Notes under the pieces: generated by a model
What the model saw: the letters and a program-made list of their open reading frames with translations, nothing else
Database searches by the model: none
Told to the model about the DNA's origin: nothing
Assembly: GCF_003441595.1 (NCBI RefSeq)
Contig: NZ_CP031848.1
Coordinates: 2,294,001 to 2,358,000, forward strand
DNA: 64,000 nucleotides
From: Marinobacter sp. Arc7-DN-1
Lineage (GTDB): Bacteria > Pseudomonadota > Gammaproteobacteria > Pseudomonadales > Oleiphilaceae
Reading direction: 5' to 3'
In this document: in pieces, positions 9,073 through 17,604 of the stretch
How the letters are laid out: each line of letters starts with the position of its first letter
How positions within the stretch are numbered: the stretch's first letter is position 1
Made by a program: the position numbers and the translations under genes

Positions 9073-10818
9073 TTACCCCGCGGCTACGTTCTCGACGGTG
9101 CGATTGCCCTGCCCCGGCAACACCCTGCGGGATGAGGTTCGCGGGGCATCAACCTGATAATCCCGAGACTTGATGGTATCCACGAAATACCAGTCCGCCC
9201 GCGCCTCTTCCGGGGTAAAGGTCACCACCATATAACCCCGCTGATTCACGTTCAGGTAATCCAGATCATCCACCAGCAGACCAATGGCCTGTTCCGCGCC
9301 CGGAATCATGGCGTTGGGTATGCCCAGATACTCCTCAAGCCCTGGCGAGGTGACGGAGGAAGTGGCGAATTCGACGCCAACCTGATCACCGTTCCTGTCC
9401 TTCAGGTTATTAGCCCAGGCGTTGTGGGTATCACCGGCCAGCACAACAAGGTTCTTGTCGAGGGCCTTGGCGGTACCCAGCACCACTTCCCGCTCGTACT
9501 GGTAACCATCCCAGGCATCGAGGTTGTAGGGCGCAACCGTATTGATTCTGGCCAGCTCACCATCAGTCAGGCTCTGGTCACCCTGCAACGCGCGGACCTT
9601 GAGCTGAGCCAGTGCCGCCAGATTTTCCGGCAGGCCTTCCAACTGTTCGGTGGCAATCGCCACCAGCAATTCGGCAGGCAGATTCATCCGACCCATCAGC
9701 ACCTGCTGGCCCAGGACCTGCCAGGTGGCACTGGAATAACTCAGGGAAGCCTGCAGCCAGAGCAGCTGCTCGGCGCCAAGCAGGGTTCGGTTCGGGCTGC
9801 CGACATCGGCAGTAAACCGGGCTGCATCCAGTCCTTCACCGGTAAAGTAATCCATGTAGTCCAGTTGCTGATCACGGCCGATGATACGGGTATCCAGCAT
9901 GTGCAGATCCACCAGGTTACCAAACCGGAAGGTACGGAAAATGGCTTCGTCACTACCCTCAATCACCGGGCGGATCGGCATCCATTCAAAATAGGCCTTC
10001 AGGGCACTGAGTTTGCGCTCGGCAAAATCCCCTTCCCCGTCATTGTGATTCTCCGCGCCTTCCTTCCAGGTGTCGTTGGCCACTTCGTGGTCATCCCAGA
10101 CCGCGATGAACGGCACCCTGGCGTGCAGGGACTGAAGGTCCTCGTCAGCCCGGTAGATGGCATAGCGCCGGCGGTAATCCTCCAGCTCAATCAGCTCCAG
10201 GTTGTTGTTCTCCGGAAAGGTTCGGCCCAGTGCTTCGGCATCACCGGCGCCGTAACTGCTGCTCTCGGAGCTGTATTCGTAGATGTAGTCACCCAGATGC
10301 ACCACGGCATCGAGATCACTCTGCCTGCCGATCTCACGATAGACGTTGAAGTAACCGGCCGGGTAGTTGGCACAGGACACCACCGCAAGGCGGACGGATT
10401 CAACGCTGCCTTCCGGAAGTGTCCGGGTCATGCCGACCGTGGAACGGCTGCCAGTGGCCTGAAAACGATAGTAGTAGGTCTGCCCGGGCGCCAGTCCGCG
10501 GACATCCACCTTGATGGTAAAGTCATTGGCCTTTACCGCTTCGGCGGCACCTGAACGGACAAGGCCCTCAAAGGCCTCATCCGTGGCCACCTCCCAGGCC
10601 ACCCCAACCGGGCGATCCTGGCCTGTCCCTGGCACCGCGCGGGTCCAGAGCACGACGCCGTCGGCGAGCGGATCACCACTTGCCACACCGTGAGTAAAAC
10701 TGATGGCCCGTTCATCGGAGCTGTCCAGCACACAGCCGGCCAGACCGGTGGATACCACCACCGCCCCCATGCCCATGGCCGATGCCTTCAGAAAGTCCCG
10801 TCGCGTTAGTCGTTTCAT
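9073..10818 (-). CDS. phoD: Alkaline phosphatase D, Tat-exported
   Basis: 581 residues. The N-terminus has a twin-arginine signal (RRDFLKASAMG) followed by a hydrophobic stretch ending LAGC, so it may also be lipid-anchored. A PhoD N-terminal domain is followed by a metallophosphatase domain with VVHLGDYIYEY, AVWDDHEVANDTW and VVLAGDTHNAW metal-ligand motifs. PhoD enzymes release phosphate from phosphomono- and diesters in the periplasm. Start at 10818 has AGGGGATG upstream; a 12-codon longer frame lacks a site. It is not in a phosphate operon, but two direct repeats lie upstream (10925-10959) that might bind a regulator. Confidence 0.9.
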   Translation of the reverse strand: MKRLTRRDFLKASAMGMGAVVVSTGLAGCVLDSSDERAISFTHGVASGDPLADGVVLWTRAVPGTGQDRPVGVAWEVATDEAFEGLVRSGAAEAVKANDFTIKVDVRGLAPGQTYYYRFQATGSRSTVGMTRTLPEGSVESVRLAVVSCANYPAGYFNVYREIGRQSDLDAVVHLGDYIYEYSSESSSYGAGDAEALGRTFPENNNLELIELEDYRRRYAIYRADEDLQSLHARVPFIAVWDDHEVANDTWKEGAENHNDGEGDFAERKLSALKAYFEWMPIRPVIEGSDEAIFRTFRFGNLVDLHMLDTRIIGRDQQLDYMDYFTGEGLDAARFTADVGSPNRTLLGAEQLLWLQASLSYSSATWQVLGQQVLMGRMNLPAELLVAIATEQLEGLPENLAALAQLKVRALQGDQSLTDGELARINTVAPYNLDAWDGYQYEREVVLGTAKALDKNLVVLAGDTHNAWANNLKDRNGDQVGVEFATSSVTSPGLEEYLGIPNAMIPGAEQAIGLLVDDLDYLNVNQRGYMVVTFTPEEARADWYFVDTIKSRDYQVDAPRTSSRRVLPGQGNRTVENVAAG

Positions 10819-10924
10819 TGCTATGTCATCCCCTGCGTTCGTCCTTTGTAGCATCGGCTTCCTGCGGTCCGCGCCGTTACTACTCCAACAGAAGAACCTA
10901 GTCGGGCTGCGTTAAGAACGCATT

Positions 10925-10959
10925 GCCAAATTACGACAGGGGGATGGCAAATCACGACA
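10925..10959. promoter_or_regulatory. Two direct repeats between phoD and the XRE gene
   Basis: GCCAAATTACGACA at 10925-10938 and GGCAAATCACGACA at 10946-10959 match at 12 of 14 positions with a 21-bp period, about two helical turns. A weaker third copy may start at 10976. On the minus strand each unit begins TGTCGT, loosely like half a Pho box. Either phoD or the divergent XRE operon could be the target. Confidence 0.45.
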
Positions 10960-11031
10960 ACTGCCCGGGATGTGCGCCAAGTACCACGAGGTGGCGGGTA
11001 TATACTGGAATAGGTAAAACCGGAGACAAAG

Positions 11032-11061
11032 TGTGCAGAAACTTGCACAGCGACGTATAAT
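11032..11061 (+). promoter_or_regulatory. Promoter of the XRE/nucleotidyltransferase pair with palindromic operator
   Basis: A consensus -10 TATAAT lies at 11056-11061. A perfect palindrome TGTGCA-N6-TGCACA (11032-11049) covers the -35 position, where there is no good -35 hexamer. This layout is typical of an operator bound by the HTH protein encoded directly downstream, so autorepression is the likely control. Confidence 0.6.
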
Positions 11062-11067
11062 GCACCT

Positions 11068-11096
11068 TAGCCCCTTAAAAGCATAGCCCCTTAAAA
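11068..11096. repeat. Tandem 13-bp repeat in the leader of the XRE gene
   Basis: TAGCCCCTTAAAA occurs at 11068-11080 and again at 11084-11096, a 16-bp period, just after the predicted transcription start. Function unknown; it could be a second operator or a simple duplication. Confidence 0.6.
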
Positions 11097-11110
11097 AAGA
11101 GTACACCTCA

Positions 11111-11803
11111 ATGTTAGCTCTCGAGACGACAGAATCTGATCAGAGACCTGGCTCACCCGCTGAGGCTATCGGAGCCGCGTTTCGCAGCGCCCGAAATGCG
11201 CGTGGCATGTCAGGCGAGGCGCTGGCGTCTGCAACAGGTTTATCGCGAAGGACGATTATCAAGATCGAGCAAGGCGACGAGAGCGTGGCCTTTGGCAGTT
11301 ACCGGGCAGTAGCTCAATGCCTCAATCTCGACTGGCTTCTGGATGCCTTTTGCACAGACGCCAACAAAAGCTCTCCTCATCTTCCGAGGTACTATTTGTC
11401 GGGGGCCTCCGCACTGTCATTGCCCCCCGAAGATGGTCGACCGCCAGCTCTCTGGTACTCCAGCAGTTTGAGCAACCCGAAGAATTGGCGGGTCGCCGGA
11501 AAACACCTAACCCATACCGGCGAGCTAATCGGCGTCATCGGTTTGTGGAACGCGACGAAAGCAATCTCCCTTTACGGAGTGACTGTGCCGTGTATGTGGG
11601 CCGCGAGCCCGGAACGTGCGGTATTCGACTTGTTAATCCATCACTGCGAGATTAAACGCAAAGCGGTCCCAAACATCCAGGCATCTGACATCGACGATGT
11701 TGTTGACCTAGAGCAAGTGATCAACTGGATTGGCCTCTGCAGGGCATTCCTATCCCGGGAGGGTGAAGAGAATATAGGTGACTGGCTCGAAGGCGTTTAC
11801 TGA
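11111..11803 (+). CDS. XRE-type regulator with AbiEi-like C-terminal region (candidate antitoxin)
   Basis: 230 residues. Residues ~20-80 form an XRE/Cro helix-turn-helix (GEALASATGLSRRTIIKIEQG). The rest is not a known XRE partner domain, but YYLSGASAL (~94-102) and SPERAVFDLL (166-175) resemble the conserved C-terminal domain of AbiEi antitoxins (typically SGxxAL and SPERTLVDLL). Its stop overlaps the start of the AbiEii-like gene (TGATG), the usual coupling of type IV toxin-antitoxin pairs. Normal AbiEi proteins start with a winged helix of another family, so this would be a swapped DNA-binding domain. The pair has lower G+C than its surroundings, suggesting transfer. Antitoxin role is inferred. 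Confidence 0.7.
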   Translation: MLALETTESDQRPGSPAEAIGAAFRSARNARGMSGEALASATGLSRRTIIKIEQGDESVAFGSYRAVAQCLNLDWLLDAFCTDANKSSPHLPRYYLSGASALSLPPEDGRPPALWYSSSLSNPKNWRVAGKHLTHTGELIGVIGLWNATKAISLYGVTVPCMWAASPERAVFDLLIHHCEIKRKAVPNIQASDIDDVVDLEQVINWIGLCRAFLSREGEENIGDWLEGVY

Positions 11804-12528
11804 TGAAGCTGACCAAACAGCAGGGCATACACCAAAAAATCATGCAGGCAATTTGTGAAGTCATCCATGATGAGAACAAACCATTGGTTCTTAAAGGCGG
11901 TACGGCTTTGTTGTTGGGATACGACCTGCAGCGGTTCAGTGAAGACCTGGATTTCGACCTTACGATGCCCCTTGAGGGGCATCTGAATGTCAAAAGCATC
12001 TGTAAAAGTGCTCTGAAAAAGCTAACAGGACAGGGCATCAGGGTAACTCTCACTGACTTCAAAGACCTGAAGAAAACCGAAACAACACACCGTTGTCGTC
12101 CGATTTTTTCTGCAGGAAAGGATGTTCCACCCATTTCGATCAAAATCGAAATATCCTCTCGTTCTGCCCTAAATCCCGAGTGCATCCGATCCATCAACGG
12201 CATTAGCGTCTACTCAGTAAGCGAGATCGCGCGCCTAAAACTCCTGGCTGCCCAGGAAGATGAATCACGCCGCTACCGCACAGCCGCACGTGACCTTCAC
12301 GACCTTGCATTTATTGCCAGTAACTGGGAAGCCGATTTGCCGGCCAACATCGTTGACCAGCTGGAGAACTTCCTTTGCGACCCCGCGTATTTGATGGAAC
12401 GTTACGCCACTGCCTACGAAGATGACCCGATCCTAAATGGACGCCTGTTTGAGGATCTCAGCATCATAGAAAACTGGATGGACAACAGAGGTGAGGAAGA
12501 CACCCTCTCGATGTTTAAGCCGAGCTGA
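11803..12528 (+). CDS. AbiEii/AbiGii-family nucleotidyltransferase (candidate toxin)
   Basis: 241 residues with the DNA polymerase beta-like nucleotidyltransferase core of AbiEii proteins: KGGTALLLGY at 31-40, RFSEDLDFD at 44-52 carrying the two metal-binding aspartates, IKIEIS at ~119-124, and LKLLAAQ...RDLHDL near 151-174. AbiEii-type toxins transfer nucleotides to RNA (tRNA in the MenT relatives) and arrest growth, often as phage defence. The gene overlaps the XRE gene by one base, so the two are translated together. All catalytic residues appear intact. The tRNA target is known for relatives only. Confidence 0.85.
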   Translation: MKLTKQQGIHQKIMQAICEVIHDENKPLVLKGGTALLLGYDLQRFSEDLDFDLTMPLEGHLNVKSICKSALKKLTGQGIRVTLTDFKDLKKTETTHRCRPIFSAGKDVPPISIKIEISSRSALNPECIRSINGISVYSVSEIARLKLLAAQEDESRRYRTAARDLHDLAFIASNWEADLPANIVDQLENFLCDPAYLMERYATAYEDDPILNGRLFEDLSIIENWMDNRGEEDTLSMFKPS

Positions 12529-12707
12529 TAACGCAAGAGCGCCGAAGGGCGCACTCACTCAATGAGGAGGATTTAGGCCTCGCGCTGCAAAACAGTATGA
12601 TCCGATTCGTATCCAACATATTTGCCATCGCCTGAATGCCGGAGCTTGAAGATATGTTGCATGATAAAGGGCCGCAAGCCCCTGAGGCTGGCGAAAGCCA
12701 GACACAG

Positions 12708-12738
12708 CAAAAAGGGGAGCAGTGCGCTCCCCTTTTTG
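12708..12738. terminator. Strong bidirectional terminator
   Basis: 13-bp perfect arms at 12708-12720 and 12726-12738 with a 5-base loop; the A-rich and T-rich ends make it work both ways, for the toxin-antitoxin pair (+) and the convergent Yip1 gene (-). The 180 bp before it (12529-12707) contain small GC hairpins but no recognisable gene. Confidence 0.85.
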
Positions 12739-12765
12739 CCTTGTTATGGCCGGATTACACCGGAT

Positions 12766-13377
12766 CTATCCGCTGATGAAGACCGGCCCTACGCCAAAGT
12801 TCCAGAGAATCACGGAACCAACCCGGGTGGAAACCAGGATGACCAGGGCCACGGTGAGCAAGGCGCCGGCGTACATGACCGCCCGCTCCTTCTCGATGCC
12901 CATGACAATCGGCAGGCCGTCGTACATGAGCCAGGCGCCATAACACGCAGCAATCAGGAACACGATAGCGTTGAACCAGGGTACCGGATAAAGCAGGGCA
13001 AAACCGGCCAGAAACAGTGGCGTGCAGGAATACGCTGCCAGGGCAATGCCGTTGGACGGCACGTACTCTTCCTTGGCGCCATAGGTTTTCGCCATCCAGT
13101 TGATAGCGTACCCCAGCGCAAAGACACCGACGAGCATGGCCAGATAGGTCAGCACGCTGAGTTGCAATGCGCTGATTTCCGTCAGCTTGATCAGACGCTC
13201 ATTGCCCACCGTCCAGCCGAAATAGGCTGTCGATATATAGGCACTGATGGGCGCAATGGCTGCCAGGATAAGGACATAGGCAACATAGACCCGGCGTGGT
13301 GTTTCATGTTCTTTTCGTATGGAAGCCCATTCTTCACCAGGATGGGTAAAGAGACCGAACGCATGTGACAGGAGCAT
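12766..13377 (-). CDS. Yip1-family inner-membrane protein
   Basis: 203 residues, five or so hydrophobic segments (near 32-50, 68-95, 118-140, 145-165, 175-195), beginning MLLSHAFGLFTHPGEEW, a typical Yip1-domain opening with HPGEEW. Bacterial members have no established function. The chosen ATG has AGGGGG seven bases upstream; a 32-codon longer frame has no such support. It stands alone, convergent with the toxin-antitoxin pair. Confidence 0.75.
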   Translation of the reverse strand: MLLSHAFGLFTHPGEEWASIRKEHETPRRVYVAYVLILAAIAPISAYISTAYFGWTVGNERLIKLTEISALQLSVLTYLAMLVGVFALGYAINWMAKTYGAKEEYVPSNGIALAAYSCTPLFLAGFALLYPVPWFNAIVFLIAACYGAWLMYDGLPIVMGIEKERAVMYAGALLTVALVILVSTRVGSVILWNFGVGPVFISG

Positions 13378-13561
13378 GGACAACCCCCTTTCCTTGCTGT
13401 TGTTGGTATTTTGAAATACGAAAACCGGAAACGGTCGGACCAGCGACCGTCCCTTGTTCTTAACTATAGTCAAGAATGAAAGAGTGCAAAGGAGAATTGA
13501 CTAAAAAGCGGCCTGATGATCAGGTCAGTCAGGGCGACCGGCAGACAGCGGCCGCCGGACA

Positions 13562-14134
13562 TCAGGAATTGCGGGGGTCGGTCTCGGCAACCCAGGGGTA
13601 ATCCTTGCGGCTGTCGCGGAACGCCAGGAGGCCTTCAACGCCCGTAAAATCCACAAGATCACGGAAATCCAGCCAGTCCACCATGCAGTGGAGGCAGATC
13701 GCCGGGTAGTTCCAGGTCTCGAACTGACCGTCTTCCACCATCGCCGCCAGAGTGCGAAGCGTGGTCATGATCCGCTCGCGCTGAAGGTTGTAGAACATCA
13801 GGTCCTGACTGGTATCAATCCCGGAACGTTCAGACAGAAGCATGGTAACCGCGGAGTCATTGGCACCGTCGATCATGGTCAGCTGGTTCTGCTGATCCCA
13901 GGTTAGCGGATCCCTGCCCTGCTTGGCACTGATGTAGCGGGCGATGATCCGGGAATCGTAGATTTCCTGGCCACCGTCTTCGAGAACCGGGATTTTCAGG
14001 GTCGGGTTGTGGCGTCTGAGTTCGTCCCGGTCTTCACCATAGATGTCGAGATTCAGGAATTCATAGCGCTCTTCATCCAGCAGAATCCGGATGCGCCTGA
14101 CGTAAGGCGAGGTGGTGGAGCCGATCAGTTTCAT
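13562..14134 (-). CDS. Glutathione S-transferase-family protein
   Basis: 190 residues. An N-terminal thioredoxin-like domain starts MKLIGSTTSPYVRRIRI, with the conserved cis-proline in NPTLKIPVLEDGG and the DSRIIARYI glutathione-site stretch; the second half is helical as in GSTs. The first segment uses SPYVRR where many bacterial GSTs have SPxxRK. Start is supported by GGAG six bases upstream. It sits 22 bp after ald on the same strand, so probably shares its transcript. Substrate unknown. Confidence 0.8.
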   Translation of the reverse strand: MKLIGSTTSPYVRRIRILLDEERYEFLNLDIYGEDRDELRRHNPTLKIPVLEDGGQEIYDSRIIARYISAKQGRDPLTWDQQNQLTMIDGANDSAVTMLLSERSGIDTSQDLMFYNLQRERIMTTLRTLAAMVEDGQFETWNYPAICLHCMVDWLDFRDLVDFTGVEGLLAFRDSRKDYPWVAETDPRNS

Positions 14135-14156
14135 GGTTTCTCCGAGTGTTTCCCGC

Positions 14157-15275
14157 TCAGGATCCCAACAGGGATTCGGGGTTTGTGTATGGGTGCCCGG
14201 TAGCTTCAGCCACTTCCCTGTAGGTCACCTTGCCTGCAGCCACGTTGAGCCCGGCCCTCAGGTGCGGATCTTCCTTCATTGCCCGGTCCGGGCCCTTGTT
14301 GGCCAGCGCCGCCACGAACGGCAGGGTCACGTTATTCAGGGCCAGTGTCGACGTACGCGCCACGGCGCCGGGCATGTTAGCCACGCAGTAATGTACCACA
14401 CCATCAACGATATACGTGGGGTCATCGTGGGTTGTTGCCCTGGAGGTTTCGGCACAGCCACCCTGATCAATGGCCACATCCACGATCACGCTGCCCTCCG
14501 GCATACGCCGGATCATATCGCGGGTAATCAGCTTGGGCGCCGAGGCACCGGGGATAAGAACACTACCAATAACCAGATCCGATTCCGTCACCGCCAGGTC
14601 CAGGGTCCGGGCCGTGGAAAACAGGGTGGTTATCCGGTTGCCATAGAGATGATCCAGAAGCCGCAACACCTCCATATTGCGATCCAGCACCGTGACCTGG
14701 GCACCGAGCCCGACGGCCATGGCCACTGCATTCTCGCCGACAACGCCACCACCTACGACCGCAACCCGTGCCGGGCTGACCCCGGGTACGCCACCCAACA
14801 GTACACCCCGGCCTCCCATGGCCTTTTCCAGACAGTGAGCCCCGGCCTGAATCGACATCCGGCCCGCCACTTCCGACATGGGGGCCAGCAAGGGTAAACG
14901 GCCGGCGTGGTCGGTCACGGTTTCATAGGCAATACAGGTGGCGCCGGATTTCACCAGATCATCGGTCTGAGGCTTGTCCGGGGCCAGATGCAGATAGGTA
15001 AACAGCGTGTGATCCGGTCGTAGCATCGCCCGTTCTTCGGCCTGGGGTTCCTTGACCTTGACGATCAGTTCCGCCGTATCGAAGACTTCCTTTCCGGTAT
15101 CCAGAATCCTGGCCCCCACCTGTCGGTAATCGTCATCGGTAAATCCGATTGCAATGCCGGCCCCGGTCTCCACGAAGACCTCATGGTTATGGCCGCATAG
15201 CTCATGCACTGCTGCCGGCGTCATGCCTACCCGGTATTCACGATTCTTGATTTCCTTTGGCACACCGATTTTCAT
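14157..15275 (-). CDS. ald: Alanine dehydrogenase
   Basis: 372 residues, the usual length. It interconverts L-alanine and pyruvate plus ammonia with NAD. Visible features: [17 protein letters not shown] start with the substrate arginine, KVKEPQ with the active-site lysine, the [10 protein letters not shown] histidine region, and the Rossmann stretch [13 protein letters not shown] with a later D-R nucleotide-binding pair. The ATG at 15275 has GGAGG seven bases upstream, so the 14 codons before it are not used. A GST-family gene follows; the divergent gene is the secreted dienelactone hydrolase. Confidence 0.92.
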   Translation of the reverse strand: MKIGVPKEIKNREYRVGMTPAAVHELCGHNHEVFVETGAGIAIGFTDDDYRQVGARILDTGKEVFDTAELIVKVKEPQAEERAMLRPDHTLFTYLHLAPDKPQTDDLVKSGATCIAYETVTDHAGRLPLLAPMSEVAGRMSIQAGAHCLEKAMGGRGVLLGGVPGVSPARVAVVGGGVVGENAVAMAVGLGAQVTVLDRNMEVLRLLDHLYGNRITTLFSTARTLDLAVTESDLVIGSVLIPGASAPKLITRDMIRRMPEGSVIVDVAIDQGGCAETSRATTHDDPTYIVDGVVHYCVANMPGAVARTSTLALNNVTLPFVAALANKGPDRAMKEDPHLRAGLNVAAGKVTYREVAEATGHPYTNPESLLGS

Positions 15276-15431
15276 GCACTGCCTCCAAAGCATCCGCCGA
15301 TTTGCAAGTGTCTGCATGAAGTGTAGTCAAAAGATCCTATACTGGTTTGGCAACTGACTGCACCGGTTTACCGGTTCCGGACGCAGAATTCCGGACAAAA
15401 CCACCCCAACCCACAAGGAGCAGGAAACATC

Positions 15432-16235
15432 ATGATTACTCTGAAAAAAGCGGCCACAGCCGCAACCCTGTCACTGACTCTCGCAAGCACGCAGGCACTG
15501 GCAGAAATGCAGACCAAAACCGTCGAATACAAGGTCGGTGATACCACCTTCACCGGCTACATGGCCTGGGACGATGAGTTCGAGCAGAAGCGCCCCGGCG
15601 TTCTGGTGGTTCACGAATGGTGGGGCCACAACGAGTTCGCCCGTGACCAGGCAGAAAAACTGGCTGCGGCAGGCTACACCGCATTTGCCCTGGACATGTA
15701 TGGCTCCGGCAAACAGGCGGACCATCCGGATACCGCCCAGAAGTTCATGCAAGAAGCCACCAAGGACATGGACCAGGTCAAAGCCCGTTTCATGAAGGCC
15801 ATGGAGATTTTGCAGAACCATGAAAGCGTTGATGCCTCACGCATTGCCGCACAGGGCTATTGCTTTGGCGGCGCTGTGGTCCTGAACATGGCCCGGATGG
15901 GCGTGGATCTGGATGGCGTCGTCAGCCTTCACGGCGCTCTTGGCAGTCCCATTAGCGCTGAACCCGGAGTGGTGAAGGCACGGGTTCAGGTATACACCGG
16001 TGGCGCCGACCGGATGGTGCCCTCCGAGCAGGTCGCCGGGCTGGTCAAGGAAATGCAGGATGCGCAAGTCGACCTCACGCTGGTGACTTTCCCCGGCGTT
16101 CTGCACTCGTTCACCAATCCTGGCGCAGATAAGCTCGCTAAAGAATTCGGCATGCCGATTGGCTATGACGAAGAGGCCGCTACCCGCTCCTGGAAAGGTA
16201 CCATGGCGTTTTACGAGGAGATTTTCGCCCTGTAA
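15432..16235 (+). CDS. Secreted dienelactone hydrolase-family protein
   Basis: 267 residues: a signal peptide (1-~24, ending QALA) followed by an alpha/beta hydrolase domain. The nucleophile elbow is GYCFGG, so the nucleophile is Cys as in dienelactone hydrolases; an acid in GGADRMVP and a His in LHSFTNP complete the triad. Export to the periplasm is unusual for the chlorocatechol pathway enzyme, so the true substrate is probably another lactone or ester. AAGGAG lies upstream, and TATACT at ~15338 may be its -10. A terminator follows directly. Confidence 0.85.
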   Translation: MITLKKAATAATLSLTLASTQALAEMQTKTVEYKVGDTTFTGYMAWDDEFEQKRPGVLVVHEWWGHNEFARDQAEKLAAAGYTAFALDMYGSGKQADHPDTAQKFMQEATKDMDQVKARFMKAMEILQNHESVDASRIAAQGYCFGGAVVLNMARMGVDLDGVVSLHGALGSPISAEPGVVKARVQVYTGGADRMVPSEQVAGLVKEMQDAQVDLTLVTFPGVLHSFTNPGADKLAKEFGMPIGYDEEAATRSWKGTMAFYEEIFAL

Positions 16236-16260
16236 TTCACCGATATCCCTTCGGGAGTTC

Positions 16261-16288
16261 AAAACCCGGCAAAGTTGTCGGGTTTTTT
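16261..16288. terminator. Bidirectional intrinsic terminator
   Basis: AAAACCCG / CGGGTTTT arms around a 10-base loop, then a T run on the plus strand. It ends the dienelactone hydrolase gene and faces the convergent acyltransferase gene. Confidence 0.8.
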
Positions 16289-16293
16289 ATGCC

Positions 16294-16989
16294 TCAGAGT
16301 GACGAAGCGATGCTGTTTCGAACATCCGTCATCAAGTCATCAAGGGGTAAATCCCCGGTGGCCACCGGAGGATGGATCACGATTTCAATCTCACCGGGAG
16401 TGAAGGCAGCATGCCCCTTGGGAAGCCGCTGGTGGGAGCCCCGGATGGTAACAGGGAGAATCGGAAGCTGGCCATCCTTGGCGATCACAAAACCACCTTT
16501 CTTGAACGGCAGCAGCTTCCCGTCCAGAGAGCGTGTGCCCTCCGGAAAAATCAGGATGCCAGTGCCATTGGGCAGTTGGGCAACACCCCGCTTGATACTC
16601 TCCAGCGCATCACTGCCCCTGGACCTGTCGATAAACAGGTTGCGGGAAGTCTCCAGTGCCAGCCCGAACAGGGGCACCTTGCGCAGTTCCTTCTTGATTA
16701 CCCAGCGGTACTGCAACCGGAGCGCCAGCACCAGGGCCGGAGGATCAAAGTAGGAGGCGTGATTGCTCAGAATCACATAACGCTGACCGGGCTGAATGTT
16801 TTCCCTGCCACGGACCCGCAGCCGGATACCGCAGACTTTCAGGATCCCCCAGGCATAGATCCGGGTACCGTGAAACGCCGCATCACCGCGCTTTCCGGAA
16901 AGAGCGGCGATCACGATCGGCAAAAACAGGATCAGCGTGAGCGATATGGCCCAGAACAGAATCCAGGCAGCTTTGAGCATTCGGAGCAT
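16294..16989 (-). CDS. 1-acyl-sn-glycerol-3-phosphate acyltransferase family (PlsC-like)
   Basis: 231 residues. An N-terminal hydrophobic segment anchors it to the inner membrane. The catalytic HX4D motif appears as NHASYFD and the glycerol-phosphate site as FPEGTRS, then LPVTIRGSHQ. PlsC proteins add the second acyl chain in phosphatidic acid synthesis, though many paralogues exist in such genomes. I use the ATG at 16989 (AGGA upstream) rather than a TTG 14 codons earlier. Confidence 0.83.
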   Translation of the reverse strand: MLRMLKAAWILFWAISLTLILFLPIVIAALSGKRGDAAFHGTRIYAWGILKVCGIRLRVRGRENIQPGQRYVILSNHASYFDPPALVLALRLQYRWVIKKELRKVPLFGLALETSRNLFIDRSRGSDALESIKRGVAQLPNGTGILIFPEGTRSLDGKLLPFKKGGFVIAKDGQLPILPVTIRGSHQRLPKGHAAFTPGEIEIVIHPPVATGDLPLDDLMTDVRNSIASSL

Positions 16990-17107
16990 GAAATGATTCC
17001 TGTAGGTCTCGACTTCCGTTTTAACGAGCAACAGGGAAACAAAGATTACACAGCGCGGGGAAAATCACAAAACGGATAGCCACGGAAGGATGATTTCAAG
17101 ATGAAAA

Positions 17108-17129
17108 AAAGGCAGCCGAAGCTGCCTTT
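17108..17129 (-). terminator. Terminator of the cold-shock gene
   Basis: 9-bp arms AAAGGCAGC/GCTGCCTTT around a four-base loop that reads UUCG on the minus strand, then a run of seven T. A textbook intrinsic terminator 30 bp after the cold-shock gene. Confidence 0.9.
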
Positions 17130-17158
17130 CTGGCGGTTATTCCCGAATCCCTCAGGGA

Positions 17159-17365
17159 TTACAGCGGAACAACGTTCTCCGCCTGGGGACCTTTCTGGCC
17201 CTGGGTAACGGTGAACTCAACCTGCTGGCCTTCTGCCAGAGTCTTGAAACCGCTGCCCTGAATAGCGCTGTAGTGAACAAAAACGTCCGGGCCGCCTTCA
17301 CGAGTGATAAAGCCAAAGCCTTTTGCTTCGTTGAAGAACTTAACAGTACCGGTAGTAGTAGACAT
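17159..17365 (-). CDS. CspA-family cold-shock RNA chaperone
   Basis: 68 residues, one cold-shock OB-fold domain. RNP1 appears as KGFGFI and RNP2 as DVFVHYSAI; the start is [16 protein letters not shown]. It binds single-stranded RNA and DNA. ATG 17365 has AGGAAG upstream; the longer frame adds seven unlikely residues. An AT-rich stretch of ~240 bp lies upstream (17366-17604), consistent with the long leader common to such genes, but I could not identify a definite cold-shock box. Confidence 0.92.
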   Translation of the reverse strand: MSTTTGTVKFFNEAKGFGFITREGGPDVFVHYSAIQGSGFKTLAEGQQVEFTVTQGQKGPQAENVVPL

Positions 17366-17604
17366 ACTTAAACTTCCTGAAATCAATCATATTATCTGCC
17401 GCCGTACACCCTCGTGGTGCAAGGTCGACGTTTTGCGGAAATACAGAACTCGCGGAATCAGAAACAGGACGGTCACTACACACTGCGGAGGTACGCCTTA
17501 TTCATGAAATGCTTTACTGAATCTTTCCTACATTTTTAACTCTACTCCTGAATCCGAGACTTGCCAAGGGTATTTTCAAGAAAAAATATAGGTAGTGATA
17601 CCCA

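Noticed and set aside
12529..12707. Small RNA or attachment site downstream of the toxin gene
   Set aside because: Several GC hairpins, but no promoter, no repeat of flanking sequence and no integrase.
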